A DNA stretch of 64,000 bases from Plecoglossus altivelis (taxonomy: Eukaryota; Chordata; Actinopteri; Osmeriformes; Plecoglossidae), in assembly GCA_036571765.1 (NCBI GenBank), contig BROE01000015.1, positions 516,224 through 580,223 of the forward strand, read 5' to 3'. The notes below the pieces were generated by a model that was not told the origin of the DNA, made no database searches, and was given only the letters and a program-made list of their open reading frames with translations. The position numbers were made by a program, and so were the translations under genes. This document shows positions 45,040 to 57,531 of the stretch, in pieces. Every line of letters starts with the position of its first letter. The stretch's first letter is position 1.

Positions 45040-46870
45040 CAGTGGGGAATCCTCCAACTCCCAAGGGAAGACTAGCTTTGCCAAACATTCATCACTACTA
45101 CTGGGCCTGCAACTTTAGAAGGTTTCTATTCTGGAACACAAATAAAGTACAGAGCAATTAACCTCAGTGGCCCTGTATAGAAACTCCCTCCTTGCATCTC
45201 TCACTTTGGTCAGTGATCTGCTCCCAGTTGCCACATCCAATATTGTTTTTAAGTACAACTGTGTCATCAGCGTAACAGCAATATGGTATAGTATGTTTAC
45301 GGAGAATGGAACCCAAAGGGAGCGTATACAAAGAGTGTTTGATCTTGATCTTTCATATAAGAGTCGAACCACTGTAGAGCAACAGCCTAGATACCAATCC
45401 ATTACCAAGAGATCCAAAAGGATGACATGATCAACAGTATTGAAAGCAGCACTGAGGTCAAGTAATATTAAAATAGCACAATTCTCAGATTCATCACCAG
45501 CATCAAATCATTCAGTACCTTAAGTAGTGTTGCTTCTGTGCTGTGGTGTGGTCTGAAACCTGACTAACAGTTGAGCAACACAACATTATTACTTAGAAAA
45601 GGAGAGAGCTGAGAAAGAACAGCCCTCTCCAGTAATTTAGACATCAACTATTATTTAGAAATGGGCTTAAAATGGTTAATTACCTGTAACTATGGTGTTA
45701 AAAACAGCAACTAACTCTTCTGTAACCAGAGAGGAGGTTGTCTCTGTAAGACTGGTAAATAGAGAAACTGGTAAGGCCTCAGATAATTGCCCAGCAGTGG
45801 AGTGGTCCAGTAACTGAATGTAGCAAACAGGCATATGAGGCTTACATAATGAACAGGAGAGTGATGCATTAAGAATAACAGGCGTATGGTCATATAGACA
45901 AGTATCATCTAACTCAACCATTAAGACAGGAAAACTAAAAGATAAAACCAGGTCAAGTGCATGGCAAAGATCATGTATAGGGCAGGTTACAGACTGAGTT
46001 AAATTGCATGAGTCCATGAGTTGTAAAAACCGGCTATCTAATTGCTTTTATGGACAACAAACATTAATATTAAAATCCACATTGATAGGGTTACAGAAGT
46101 ACACAAAGTATACAAAGGACACACAAGCAGCGATACACAAGTACACAAAGCAGCAATCTGGCCTGTTCAACTTTGAATACTTGCACCTCGAAGCTTGAGT
46201 ACTTGCCAACCGGCAATAATCAGGACATGAAATGATGTTTAAAAACTGCTGCTAAGCCCCCACCATTTTCCCATAGATGTGGGAGAACTGAAAAATGTTT
46301 TTTTTTACTGGGAGTGAAAAATACTGAAAAATAAAAGTCCAGATGATGTGATAAGTAATCATATAAAATGAGAGTTTTCTTTGTGATTATGCATCCACCA
46401 AGACCATTTTAATAAGGATAGTATCCACAGTAAGCAATAATTCTTTATGATTCTTAGAACAATCAATAAAACGGAGCTTACCGTAAATTACTCCTACACA
46501 ACAGAAATATGGTTTTACTGGAATCTACAGAAGATTGTTCCGGAAAACATGTTGAAGACCGGTATGTCTGCTCCAGCGAGCAACATGAGATAAATCAGCT
46601 ACACCATGAGTAATCCACCAATACAGAAGCTGCATGCTGAGGACCTTAGTAGAGGGGACTACAGAGTCTCCAGATCTTTACCAACAAACACGTTTTCCCC
46701 GTTGTCTGCAGCGTTTTGTCCCCAAAATTCATGCAGCATTGATTTACCACCTTAGTCTATATGTCTCAGAGAATTTGGCAATAAAGCAGTAGTATTGAGA
46801 CACTCTGTGCAAACAGACATATAAACAGAAAAAACTAAAAAACACAGGTAATGCAGCTTGCCGATAAACT
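45040..46870 (-). pseudogene. L2/Rex-like LINE, endonuclease to RT, minus strand
   Basis: On the minus strand, 46017-45676 reads LMVELDDTCLYDHTPVILNA, the end of an apurinic-type endonuclease; DHTPV (about 45877-45891) corresponds to its SDHxPV catalytic motif with Ser replaced. Below it, 45360-45170 reads HTIPYCCYADDTVVL, with the RT catalytic YADD box intact at 45263-45274. The upper part (46200-46870) resembles the 5' region of the same element by position only. The middle of the RT is deleted between about 45676 and 45400. Frameshifts make it non-functional. Confidence 0.7.
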
Positions 46871-48349
46871 CTCATGCGCCATCATTGTCATTCTGATGTG
46901 TTAAAGTTCACTTCTAGCCCTATCCTCTTTCCATGAAGTACGCACTTACATAGACAGTATGATTTAATGGCCTCTGATGCTTGGTTCCACCCTGCCTCTG
47001 TGGGTTCATTGGCTTTAATGTGTCCTCTTTCACTGTGGCTTTCATGTTGCTCTGGGTGTCCTCTCTGGCCCCTCTGCTGGCTCTGAGACATGTATCCTGG
47101 GGGCCCCAGGCCTACATGCCCCGGCTTCTGCGTCCCAACCACTCTGAGAGCCTCTGATCAGGGCCAGATGTGGCAGCTGGCTCAGCCAAGCCAAAGGTCA
47201 AGGACAAAGGAAATCTTGTCAAATTTGCCTCTCACTATGACTAGCGAGAAAAACAACAGGGCGATGGGAGACGGAGAAAGGACAGAGACGGTGAGGAAGG
47301 AGGGGGGGAGACAGGAAAAGTAGACAAGATAAGCACAACCTGTAAAAGGGAAAAATACACTTTAGAATTGAGACTTAGAGAGTGCCAAATGGAACAGGTA
47401 CCGTGAAAGAATGGTCGGCAATAAAGCTGGCAATAAACCTTTCTTACCCTGTGCCTGTGGCAAAAGTTAGAAGGCGTGTATGCAAATAATTGCCGCCGTT
47501 CTTATTAATGAAAACAAAAACTGTGGGTGAATCTGCATACCTCTGCACAATTTAGAAACTGAGTATATGCTATGTTTTGAGTCAGTGTGATGTGGCAATA
47601 CTATGGCGAAAGATGAAAAGAGAGATCTTTATATACAATAAATGATCTTCAGTCTGATGGTTATTGTTGATTGTATATATATTTTGGGTGACTAAGTAAT
47701 TATGCCTAAAATATGGCCAAGTAATTGCGTGTCTGCTTTTGGCAAGATTCAGGATACAAGATACACAATGTTGGTATCGAAATGTGTGTCTTGGTCCCAA
47801 AAGTGTTGTTTCAATTCGATTTTCCATTAGATGTTCCGTTGTACGGTCAAAAGTGTAATCAATGTTTTTGCGGAGATAAGTTAAGCTAACGATGGCTGAC
47901 TAGCTAGCTACAGTCACTAGCATCACAACGCCAATCACAATTGCCTATAGTAGAACAATCGTTTATCAGCTTGTTAATTACTGGGATATCAAGAGAGCCA
48001 AGTTAGCTCCCTAAAACAGCAAGACACTTGCAGAAACAACATGGGGAAAGGCTAGGGCATGAAGCATGAATATGTAGCTAGCTTTGTTTCCAGGTTGTGA
48101 TATCAACACCCTTTATTTTTGTACGCCCTTTGACTGGTTAGCTCCAGTGATTCCCACACAGCAGTATTCTAGTAGTAAGATAGCTCAGCTGTACAATTAA
48201 CCAGGGGTATAGTCTGAAACTAGAACCAAAACGAGGCATAGCTGGATTCTACAGGAAAGGCTGTAGACCACAACCAAATGGTAGCATTTTGTTGTTGTTG
48301 TTGCTGACAATGATTACTTCCAGTGAACTTGTTATATTAGTCAGTTTTC

Positions 48350-48390
48350 CAGACACGCATTTCAAGCTTAGGCTATATTAGTGTTTGGGG
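48350..48390. repeat. Solitary MITE end (CAGTTTTCCAGACA type)
   Basis: CAGTTTTCCAGACACGCATT then CAAGCTTAGGC matches the left end at 28399-28430. No right end is visible. Confidence 0.45.
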
Positions 48391-50209
48391 CTATATTTTC
48401 TGTTTGCAAGTGGTACTAGAATCACGATTACAGCAAAGATACTGTCAGTGACAATGTTGTTAGAATCAGCTTGTGTTCAAAGGGAGTTCTTTATTAATGT
48501 CATGCAATATGCTGTAATACATCTTTAAAAATATCAGTACAAGGAAAAAAGCTTAAGGTTGAACTTTTTCAACTATGTGAGGCTGCCAGACAATACCATT
48601 ACCTCTGCATGAAGGGAAATGAGAAGAGAACCCTGTTTCATTCTACATTTCACTCTTTGTATTGTTAAGAGTAAATGAGCAATTCCATGCTTTTTAATCT
48701 ATGTAATCTCCATTAATAGGCTAATAGGTATTGTACGTCTGCTCATGATGATTAGAAAGTTTAATTGCGGAAAAAGAAATACAGTGTCCCTACCAACGCT
48801 TGTAATAACAGATTAACCGAAAACACAAACTGATGCGTGCCTGCAGAATTACATGTCCAACACAGATGTCCGAGTCAGAATTGGGGTAGGCTGAAAAAGC
48901 ATCATAAAACTAAAGAAAGTTTCTAAATAATAGGCCTACGTATCATCTTATTTTGGCTGAAACATAATAACGACAGCATGTGCAACATTACTCCAATGTA
49001 TTTTATTACATAAAGATCAAAAACTATATTTGCGCTAATTCGTTTGTGTGTGCATCATCAAGAACATTGAGATCCATTAAGGAAAAAATTTACATGCCAA
49101 TCACAAACACACAGATCACAAATTTCTGAATACTCTCCTCTCCATACAAAGCTGTAAGGAGAGGTCCAGTTTTCCACCTATGCATTTCTGTAGGAAGGAA
49201 TTTACACAGAAGATGATACATTTGGCCCCTAGGTACTACAGAGACGTGGCATGCTGGTCTCGCAGTTTATGCAACCGATAGCTATTTCTGAAGTGTGTTG
49301 CTCCCTCCTCTTTACATATAGGCCACATTTCCTTAGGAAACTCCTCAATGTTTAATTATTTGTTCAGTCTCCTACAAACCTGGTGCCCCCGAGACAAAAG
49401 TTGCTTAGTGCTTCCCTGTCTGCACCCTTATGTGCAATCCTTTATTATAGCCTTGACTCTAAACAAGAGCATGTGGAAAGGATGGAGGGACCTTATGTTC
49501 CCAAACATACGCAACTGGGTTACTCTACCTAATGTTGTGATTCAGTGTTTATAGTTTTAAATGCCGTTTTACAAGCTTTTTAAGATTTGTTTTTAAACTT
49601 TCTACCACCACTATGTTCCCACTAGATGTTTAGTTTATTGTTGAATGTTAACTTTGTTGACATAGTGTTGGCAACTCAGTGATCATGTTTGAAAAAGATG
49701 CTTTAATAGCTAATTGAACTAATGCTAATAGTGTTGAGGAAACTATTACATGCAGTTTATGTTTTTTAAGTTGCAACAAACCATTGCACATTCAGATGCA
49801 CATTCAGATATATATATATAGCTATGGCAACTTCTTACTCAGTATTAGAGTCAGAACTGTGTTGTTACATGTTGTCATTGTGACAGTTGACAGTGATGCT
49901 GCTACTCATTCCTCAGAACATAAGCGATGTTCGTTACAAAGCCAGCTTTCCACGGGTAAAAGGCACTAGTAATATGAAAACGAGACACAAACAGCAGTAC
50001 TTTTGATAAGCTATGAGGGGAAGAATGGAATGCAGACGATCCCTGATCTGAATCACTACTGGCATTGCAGCCACATGTGTTACTCATTTGTGTGACCCTG
50101 GGGGGGGATATTCAACGTGTGTACAGTACCAAAACAGCTGAAGCAGTTCCCCATGAGAGAGGCGACACTACAGCAGCTGGTGCCGTTGACGCGCTGCCAA
50201 TGTGACGGG

Positions 50210-50217
50210 TGACGTCA
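50210..50217. promoter_or_regulatory. Consensus cAMP response element
   Basis: Exact TGACGTCA palindrome, 0.46 kb upstream of the last exon in a locally GC-richer patch. Function not shown. Confidence 0.25.
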
Positions 50218-50680
50218 AACACGGGCGCCCAATCCTATTCCACTTCTATTTTGGAATGTGCTTGCAGGCACTCATCTCTACTGAAAGGCGTTCACAACAC
50301 TTATTTTTCACAAGGAATCTGTGACGGCAATGCTCAGATCAGAGCAGTTGCTGATGTTCTTTGTCATGCTGTCTAACATGTCAGTTGGGTTGGCTTTTAG
50401 GATTTACACTTTAATGTTCGGTTCTAATAGTTCAAATGATTAATTACCCTTAATGCATTGGAGTCATAGATTAACACACTGAGGATTTGACTGAATTTCA
50501 TTCCATCCTTGTGTATTTAAAATGGCTTTATGTAATCCCAGGGCCAGATAATTTATCCTCTTGACATGTGAACCTTTTGGCCTGGCCACACTAACCTAAC
50601 AAACCAGTACCAGTAAAAGAGACTATGTACTACTGTAAAGGTAACTGTCATGTTTCTTTGACTTTGTTTGTCCCCTCCAG

Positions 50681-50803
50681 GTTATTCCTTTCCCCATGTC
50701 CTGTGATATACTGGAAGACTGTGCTTGTCGAGACCCTAAAGCCCCAGAAAAACGTAATGGACGGGACTCCAGTGGCCAAGAGAACGATCATTCTCTGGGC
50801 TGA
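50681..50803 (+). CDS. pappa: pappa last exon: C-terminal tail and stop
   Basis: 40 codons plus TGA at 50801-50803. Acceptor CTCCAG after a pyrimidine tract. Encodes VIPFPMSCDILEDCACRDPK, then a hydrophilic end APEKRNGRDSSGQENDHSLG. The SCDxxxDCACRDP motif is the conserved end of pappalysin-1. A cysteine in this tail of the human protein forms the inter-subunit disulfide of the dimer; the three cysteines here keep that possibility. A 159-codon antisense frame over this exon is judged a shadow. Confidence 0.96.
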   Translation, partial: VIPFPMSCDILEDCACRDPKAPEKRNGRDSSGQENDHSLG

Positions 50804-53800
50804 CCCTTCTGGACTTCAACCAAATCTCCCAGAACCAACACCCTTGTCCCCCAACAATACCCGAAATCCATACTGGAACTGGGAAGAACCCCCCAACCCT
50901 CTCTTCTAACCTCCTGCATATGCTGCTTAAAGATGTACTCCTCCAGCCATACTGCACCCCAAGTCTGCCGCCGGCCTCTATGAAAGATTGTATACATTGA
51001 TTAAATATTGTACATAGAAAAAGTCCAGACATAAGGTCAAAGTAAAATAATTCCAAACAGTAATTAAACCCTGTCTTTAAAATACTGACAGAAAAAAAAA
51101 ATATATAAATTGCAACACTTTTTACATCTATTTGAAAAAAAAGACATTTAAAAATTATCCCCAAAATACATTTTGCCAAAATTGGATTGCATGCCTTGTG
51201 TTCTGTTTGTGCCATCTTTGTGAATATTTTAATGACTTTTCTCTAAAAGCTCATAACTTTCTTTGAAAGCAAACGAATGAAAATCTTAGGGGATCCTTCT
51301 CTTTGTTGTAAAATATAAAGTTTGAATCTGTGGTACTGAAAAAAAAAATAGAAAACAGACTATTACACTATTAGTATGAAAGTACTTGACGTCCTATGTT
51401 GTTTTGCTAGAAAGTTTTACACATTCCATTTCAGATTTTAGTGCATATTCAAACTGTCCTTTTAATATACAGTATATGCATTTTTTCAATAGGCATCGCC
51501 GCTAGAGGAATCCTATTATACAAAGATCTTAAATGAGGATGAATTAAGGGTTTGCTGTGTAGCCATACTGAAGACATAATGTTTAAACATAGGAGAAGTC
51601 TTTACTTTTATCAACCAGAAAAAAATACAGTTGTATCACAACACAAATTCCAACCAGTTGTGTTAACATGGCATGGCTTCTGCTGCCGTGTTTGCTGCTA
51701 CTTTGTCATGCAATCTATTTGCAGACATTTATAAGAAGTGGAAGACCTGTCAAATGTATTTATGGACACGTTTGCTTATGCATGCACACTTAAACCGACA
51801 GTACACATCCCACATTGCACCACAGCATTGATAAGAGTGAAAACAGTAAATACGCACTAGAAACTTTCAAAAACCTAACACCTCGTTTCTCAAACACTTA
51901 AATCTATAAATTCTTAATGTATAGATTAGATGCTCCAGAACATTGACCATGACTTCAAGAATATGACGTGCACCTCATCTTAAATGTAGTCAATGTTCGC
52001 CGACCTGCTTCTTCAGTTCAAAGGTTTTGCTTAGAATGTGCAGGCACATGCTACCATAAACATAAACATGTTCTGCCAGTGGAGTGCATGTGCTTTGTGC
52101 ACACAGTTCCCACATTTTATTAGTGTTAAACCTGTTCTGCAGGTTCACTTAAAACTGTCAGTATGTATGTTGCAAGTTAAAATGTAGAGCAGTAGGAGTT
52201 CTTAAACCCAATGGATCCAATCTAAAGACTGTAACTACTAGTATTGCCTCTTATCTTGTCTTTATTGTGGTGCTTGTGGTGCCATCCATGATGTCAAAGT
52301 TTTGTGACCTTAATATGTCACACCCACCAACCACAACAACATTTTACTTCAGTAGACCCTTTGGCTGCTATTCTGCATACTTAATTTCATATCCATTTCC
52401 TCTTAAACACACATCCGGCTTATTTACATTGAAAGATGAAGACTACTCGGCATGTGGTTCATAGTTTGCTGCTCCAATGCTTAACCATTACACATGGCAA
52501 ATGTATGCATATCAAATGGCATGGACACGCAGACCATTCAAAGTCATAGCCATTTTAAAATAATACCTGTAGATTGTAATATGCAATCAGAAAACAAAGT
52601 TGAAGGTCAATGCTGTCCAATGCTGTGAAGATTAGTCAAAGACAATTGACAATACCACACAAGGCATGGAAAGAAGCATTCTCAGTCAATATTATGTAAA
52701 TCGTATGTGTGAATTGAATACCTTTTAAACCCAGGGAGGAGGGATGTTTCATTGCTTATTTTCACATTTATCTTTTCATTTTGCAAACTATATTTAATCA
52801 GTATTGTTATTATTGACCTCAGTTACTGCACTTTTAGATGCCATTAAAGAAGAAACACATATTTAAGTCAAAACCTTTAGAAGCTGCTATTATTCGAAGG
52901 GGTTTTATAATAGTGTAGATGTCTGGCCATTTCACTCTCCTATGGTATTGCTACTATAATAGCTTTCTAGTTATTGGTATTCCCACTAGATTCCCACCTG
53001 ACATTAAGACAAAAAGGAACCAATGTTAAGTATGTTTTGTATACTCATCTTTCTTGAATTCTGTACATCTCAAGGTGTGATCAAGACGTATTTGTGGCAT
53101 TTCTATGTAGGGTAAAAAGGCTGCACATTGAGACATTATGTGAAGACATGAATGCATTTTGTTCCTCTTGACCAGGGCACAAGCTATATAATTTCTGTGG
53201 TTTATAGTTTATGTAATCCACCATATTTTGTGTGAATTGTGGAGCCTTAACCAATGACATATAAATGGAGAAGGAATGCTATATGAAGAGATAACCAAAA
53301 AGGGACTCAGCAAATACTTATATAATTTTTAAAGATATGAATAATGGATGTTTTTTAAGACAGCTTTGACAATTGCATGAAACACTTTATACTTAATATA
53401 TCCGTGGTAAAAATTAATTGTAAAATGTAGATATTACTGAAAGGTATGTAATAATCCTCAAGATACTGCTGCTTTCATTAGAGATTGAACTGCAATCGCT
53501 ACTTAATTCCAATGTCAGTACTGCATATTTTTCTGTCAATTGAACCTTTGGAAAGCCATTTCATACGATTTGTATGGGCCTATCTGTTAGTTATTTTGTG
53601 ATTAGATCTTCAATCTTAAACTGGAAAGACTTTAAAGTTTGAAGACATGACATCTTACTTTCCATCATACATACCCCTCCCTTTAACACCATTCCAGGTA
53701 ATCATCCCAATTATTTTTGGAGGCCAAATAACCATTATCATACAGAACATTGGGAGAAAGATACAGGCTACAGTCTAAGCTTGCTTGTGTTTAAACCATG

Positions 53801-54270
53801 TCTGAGTCAATATATGTTGGTTGTAGTTTTGGTTCTTTACATTGGACAATGTACCATTCTTAAGCCATAATGCAAATACTTTAATTGAATTGTGTTTTCA
53901 GATTAGATGTTTTGATTTGAGGACTTCACCTCTCTACTGTAACCACAGGATCCTTTGCTGTACCTCATGCCTGTAATGTTTGCTGCTTCTATATTTTGCT
54001 ATGTTAGTAACTTTGCATCTCTTACCATTAGTGTAAATAGTAGAACTATTTATTGAGAGTGTTATACTTTTTTAAGTTTTATTTAATGTTCATGTAAGTT
54101 ATTTTTTACATTGCTCTTATAAACAGACATTGGTTGTGAGTCAAAACTGTTTGTGTGTCACAAAGTGCTTTTCAAAATATACACCAGACCATTGGAGTTG
54201 TCATCTTGGTTGAGCCGGTGGGTGTGCATGGATGGATGCTAGTTTCATGCAATAAAAAGTCCCCATGCTT
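50804..54270 (+). other. pappa: Probable pappa 3' untranslated region
   Basis: About 3.5 kb in which I recognise no transposon, in contrast with the introns, which suggests transcribed and constrained sequence. Candidate polyadenylation signals are ATTAAA at 51000-51005 (early) and AATAAA at 54251-54256 (late). Two Pumilio-type sites, TGTACATA (51009-51016) and TGTAAATA (54032-54039), are present. Human PAPPA also has a long 3'UTR. The end point is inferred. Confidence 0.6.
54251..54256 (+). terminator. Candidate distal polyadenylation signal AATAAA
   Basis: Canonical hexamer followed within about 60 bases by TTTTTGTTTATTTTTC, a U/GU-rich downstream element. Confidence 0.45.
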
Positions 54271-54814
54271 AAATGTGACTGGGTGCCAGTGCACAAAGGT
54301 ATCACTTTTTGTTTATTTTTCAAATCAAAAATTTACTGTCTTTCTTTGTCATTGAAAATGTGATAAAAGTTTAGCATATTACACAGGAAAGTAGACCATC
54401 ATGATAGAGTAGTGTGTTCTAGACTATATTTAACTCAGATTGACACTATGAGTGGAATGAACGTGAGATTCAAAGTGCCCAGGGACTGCATGGTGGCAGA
54501 CATAAGGATGATGGGGGGTGAGGGATAAGGCTAGTGGTGGTACCCCAAGTGATGTTGGATAGGGCGAGTCATGCATGGCTTGCTTTTTCTGTGGAATGAG
54601 TATGGAAGTACTGTCCTTTGCCACAGGCTAACCATACCATGAGTCATTGTTTCTATCAGACTTTCCATCACCACCCTACCCAATTGATTTACTTGGAATG
54701 ACCAGTAACAAGTAGGGTTTATGGATATCTGGAGGCTGTCATTCATACAAAAACCTCAAACTGATGTTTCTAAATTACATTTACGAAACATACTTTCTTT
54801 TACTCTGAAACTAG
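54271..54814. other. Unassigned downstream sequence
   Basis: No recognised feature. Confidence 0.4.
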
Positions 54815-55015
54815 GTAATAAAGAGGGAGGGCTTTTCTTATGATGACCAGCCTTAAAGCGTGCATGGATGAGTCTTCTGGCCAAAAACCCAAGCTTCCAA
54901 AATCTATGTTTGCCTCTTGTGGCATATGCCCACGTGAAATCAGCAAAAAAGTTCAGCGTCTGAAGGACTACTGCTCAGAGAGGACGACTCAGAGAGAAAG
55001 TGTGAAAGTGTAAAG
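54815..55015 (+). other. Exon-like segment with a 57-residue ORF
   Basis: TTTTACTCTGAAACTAG (acceptor-like, ending 54814) and AAAG/GTAGGT (donor-like at 55016) flank 201 bp. Inside, ATG at 54840 opens MMTSLKACMDESSGQKPKLP, then KSMFASCGICPREISKKVQR and LKDYCSERTTQ, ending at TAA 55011-55013. Composition is basic with two CxxC-like cysteines (CGIC). An in-frame stop lies upstream of the ATG. I do not recognise a family. It could be an unrelated exon, a noncoding RNA exon or chance. Confidence 0.3.
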
Positions 55016-55799
55016 GTAGGTATCTTCTGCCAATGTGTTTATTGACTAACCATTATACACCAACATATTGATGTGCCATCATCTATAATACGGTTTTCTT
55101 TCTAAAACTATAGAAGGGCTCAGGGTCACTTAAGTATACTGAGTGGTATTATTGCCATTTTTGTACCCACTCACTCTGCAAATGTATTTTTAAGATGTAC
55201 AAAAAATCTATGATATAGTTGTATTTGACAACCATGTTAAACCATGTTAACCATGTTAACAACTGTTAAGGATAGCTCTTCAAATTTTGGCAGAGTAAGA
55301 AAGAATCATAACTACATTGTGCATTGTGTACTATTGTAGTACCACCTGCATTAAATATACATAATACATCATCCTCTTCATACACTTGTCACCAGCATTT
55401 AAGCATTCGTAAAGGCTTTGTATTGTCCAAAGAGTAAAACATGGATTCAAACAATATTTATTGTAGATCTTAAAATAAAACAAAAACATATGATAAGGTG
55501 ATTTACTTGCAGTCACCTAAAATTTGTCACCTAAAATGTATTCTAGTGGAATAAAGAATGTATTTTTACGACATTTTGTTTATCTACCATCCATAAAATT
55601 ATTTATACCAAACTTGGTTAGTCAATATATCTTGGTTTTTTTTATTAATATGGGTGGTGCTCAGTCTTTCACCTTGACTTGGAGTTCACTATACCGACAG
55701 AGCCTATCTGACCCACACAAACTATCTTGCTGATGGTTGTTTTGAAGTAAAGCTAAAAGAACTAAATGTTTCAATCCCTTAAGTAGGAAACTATTGATA
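55016..55799. other. Unassigned intergenic sequence
   Basis: Apart from the short tandem repeat at 55231-55260 there is nothing recognisable. Confidence 0.4.
55231..55260. repeat. Three tandem ACCATGTTAA units
   Basis: ACCATGTTAA, ACCATGTTAA, CCATGTTAAC in succession. Confidence 0.9.
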
Positions 55800-56270
55800 G
55801 TAGCAGTCAGTATGGAGTGAGAAAAAAATATAAAGCAAGAGGGATAAGGTATGTCATTGGGGTTATCGGAGGGGCACCCTGCTTCAACGACGTTTCGTTG
55901 ATTGAAGCCCACGTCTCCAAAAGGCTTAACTGTGCAACCAGCGTCCCAGGTACACCCCCTGTGCCATACCCACTATATCCCTGATGGGCTCTGCAAGGCA
56001 GGGCCATCCTTCTTCCCGAGTCGGGCCTAAGCTTGACTGCATAACATTCGTCTCTACCTCGCTGCCCAGATAGAGTCCTTACGCTTGATCCAGAGCTGCT
56101 TTTTTCTGCAGTACTTGACAAGATCTTAATGGCCTGTTGGAACGAATAACCTTTCACCCCTATTTTTCTCATCAACCTGGTGGTAGATGTTGCAACAAAT
56201 CCCCTGAATCCCACCTCTACTGGGAAGATACTGGTCATCCAGCCTTTCTGGAATGCTTCAGAATGCATGT
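55800..56270 (-). pseudogene. Retrotransposon C-terminal fragment (PVEVGFRGF), minus strand
   Basis: The 153-codon frame reads FQKGWMTSIFPVEVGFRGFV, then TSTTRLMRKIGVKGYSFQQA and IKILSSTAEKSSS. The PVEVGxRGF block followed by xxLGVxG resembles the region after the RT domain in several fish non-LTR elements. The rest (ALPCRAHQGYSGYGTGGVPG) is the downstream part of the same element. Clade not assigned. No start or RT core is present. Confidence 0.5.
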
Positions 56271-56522
56271 ACAGTGCAGTTCTTTAAGGCCATACAGATC
56301 AGACTTTTGTGTCAGTGGATGTTCCTCATTATGATCCTATTTGTATGGTTCCAATGTTCCAGTTTTGGAACGTGTTTTACACAGTTTTACACAATCACAT
56401 TTTCAACAACTTTCAAAACAAGATGAAGGAAATGTTAGACATATGAAAAATAAATATACAATTTAGAACAGCAGACATTTTTTAATATAATACTTTGATT
56501 AATTTTCTGACCATTCTAGTGT
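56271..56522. other. Unassigned spacer
   Basis: No recognised feature. Confidence 0.4.
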
Positions 56523-57060
56523 CCATCCATCCATCCATCCATTCATTTTCGTCAGCTTTTCTGGGGCCGCAGCCTGAGCAGGGAGGCCCAAGCTTTCTTC
56601 ACCACACACACCCCCTACAGCTGTTCCGGGGTGATCACAAGGCGTTCCAAGACCAGCCGAGAGACATAGTCCCTCCAGCGTGTTCTGGGCCTCCCCCAGG
56701 GCCACCTCCCAGTGGGACCTGCCCTGAACACCTCCCGGGGAGGTGTACAGAAGGCATCCGAAACAGATGCCCAAGCCACTTCAGCTGGCTGCTCTCAACG
56801 TGGAGGAGCTCTTCTTCAATCTCTTCCCATATGACTTAGCTCATCACCCACTCTGCCAAGGAAACTCATTTTGACCACTTGTGTCCGCGATCTTGTCCTT
56901 TTGGTCATTACCCAAATCCCATGACCATATGTGAAAGTAGGAACGTAGATTGACCGGTAAATCGAGAGCTTTGCCTTGCGGCTCAGCTCCTTCTACACCA
57001 CAATGGTCCAAAACAGAGACTGTGTCACTGCAGATGCTACACCGCCCCCCCTGTAAATCT
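56523..57060 (-). mobile_element. Fish LINE 3' end, minus strand
   Basis: Begins with (CCAT)n at 56523-56541, the LINE tail read in reverse, then GC-rich sequence whose minus strand encodes decayed C-terminal LINE protein. Similar in layout to 31500-31950. Confidence 0.65.
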
Positions 57061-57062
57061 TG

Positions 57063-57531
57063 CGTTTGACCCCCCCCGCGGAGGCGAAACTCGGGAGTCG
57101 GGAGGCAATTCGGTAGGAGCCTGTATTGGGAAGGACTATCGGACGGTGTACGGGAAATTCTGGGGCCAACGCCACCATTATTGGTTTGGAACATAGCGCC
57201 CATGAGATTCTGTAGACAATCTGCTTGCACTTCAGTCAGCTATTCGTATGCGGTAGTCTATAACGAGCAGACTAGTCCTAACCGCCGTATTCTGTATTCT
57301 AGATAGGCCCCTATGAGGTATTGCAATTATTATTTTACCCAGGCTGAAAGAACGTATTAGACGCGTGGAAGTCGTCTATCTCTCACTTTGTCAGGAGAGT
57401 CTCCACCATAAAGCTATAAGGTGATCGAGCTGCGGCCAATATGTATTTAGTTCAGTGCGTAACGACGTGCATGTCTAGCTGCACTGCATCTCGATAAATG
57501 GATGAGCGGAAGAAAATGGATGGATGGATAG
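57063..57531 (+). mobile_element. Fish LINE pieces, plus strand, joined head-on to the previous one
   Basis: 57063-57165 (GAGGCGAAACTCGGGAGTCG, then AAGGACTATCGGACGG) matches the + strand RT-linker at 13399-13470. Near 57495-57531 a GATAAATGGATGAGCGGAAG and ATGGATGGATGG tail ends the element. The RT and the rest between them are lost. The orientation is opposite to 56523-57060. Confidence 0.6.

Larger units (their letters stand above)
46871..50680. other. Last intron, remainder
   Basis: No exon. It holds a half MITE terminus near 48350-48390 and a consensus CRE at 50210-50217 in a GC-richer stretch (50160-50230). Otherwise nothing recognised. Confidence 0.5.
20105..54270 (+). other. pappa: pappalysin-1 gene, 3' portion (nine exons plus 3'UTR)
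   Basis: Pappalysin-1 is a secreted metzincin metalloproteinase that cleaves IGF-binding proteins, mainly IGFBP4, to release IGF locally. Only its C-terminal third is in the window: SCR modules used for cell-surface glycosaminoglycan binding, the third Lin12-Notch repeat and a short tail. The nine exons total 1294 nt and the frame is uninterrupted (one leading nucleotide of a split codon, then 431 codons including stop). Introns are about 12.7, 0.5, 0.4, 0.7, 0.3, 3.2, 2.1 and 9.4 kb. Assignment to pappalysin-1 rather than -2 rests on close matches such as CMEDGLWSFPEALCEL, KWYPHPA and NRAFCNYDGGDCC. Which teleost duplicate it is cannot be decided here. Confidence 0.95.

Noticed and set aside
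50736..51215. 159-codon minus-strand ORF
   Set aside because: Antisense to the last pappa exon and its 3'UTR; hydrophobic low-complexity composition with no domain.
56495..57230. Several 90-130 codon ORFs on both strands
   Set aside because: GC-rich LINE debris; apparent frames are by-products of base composition.
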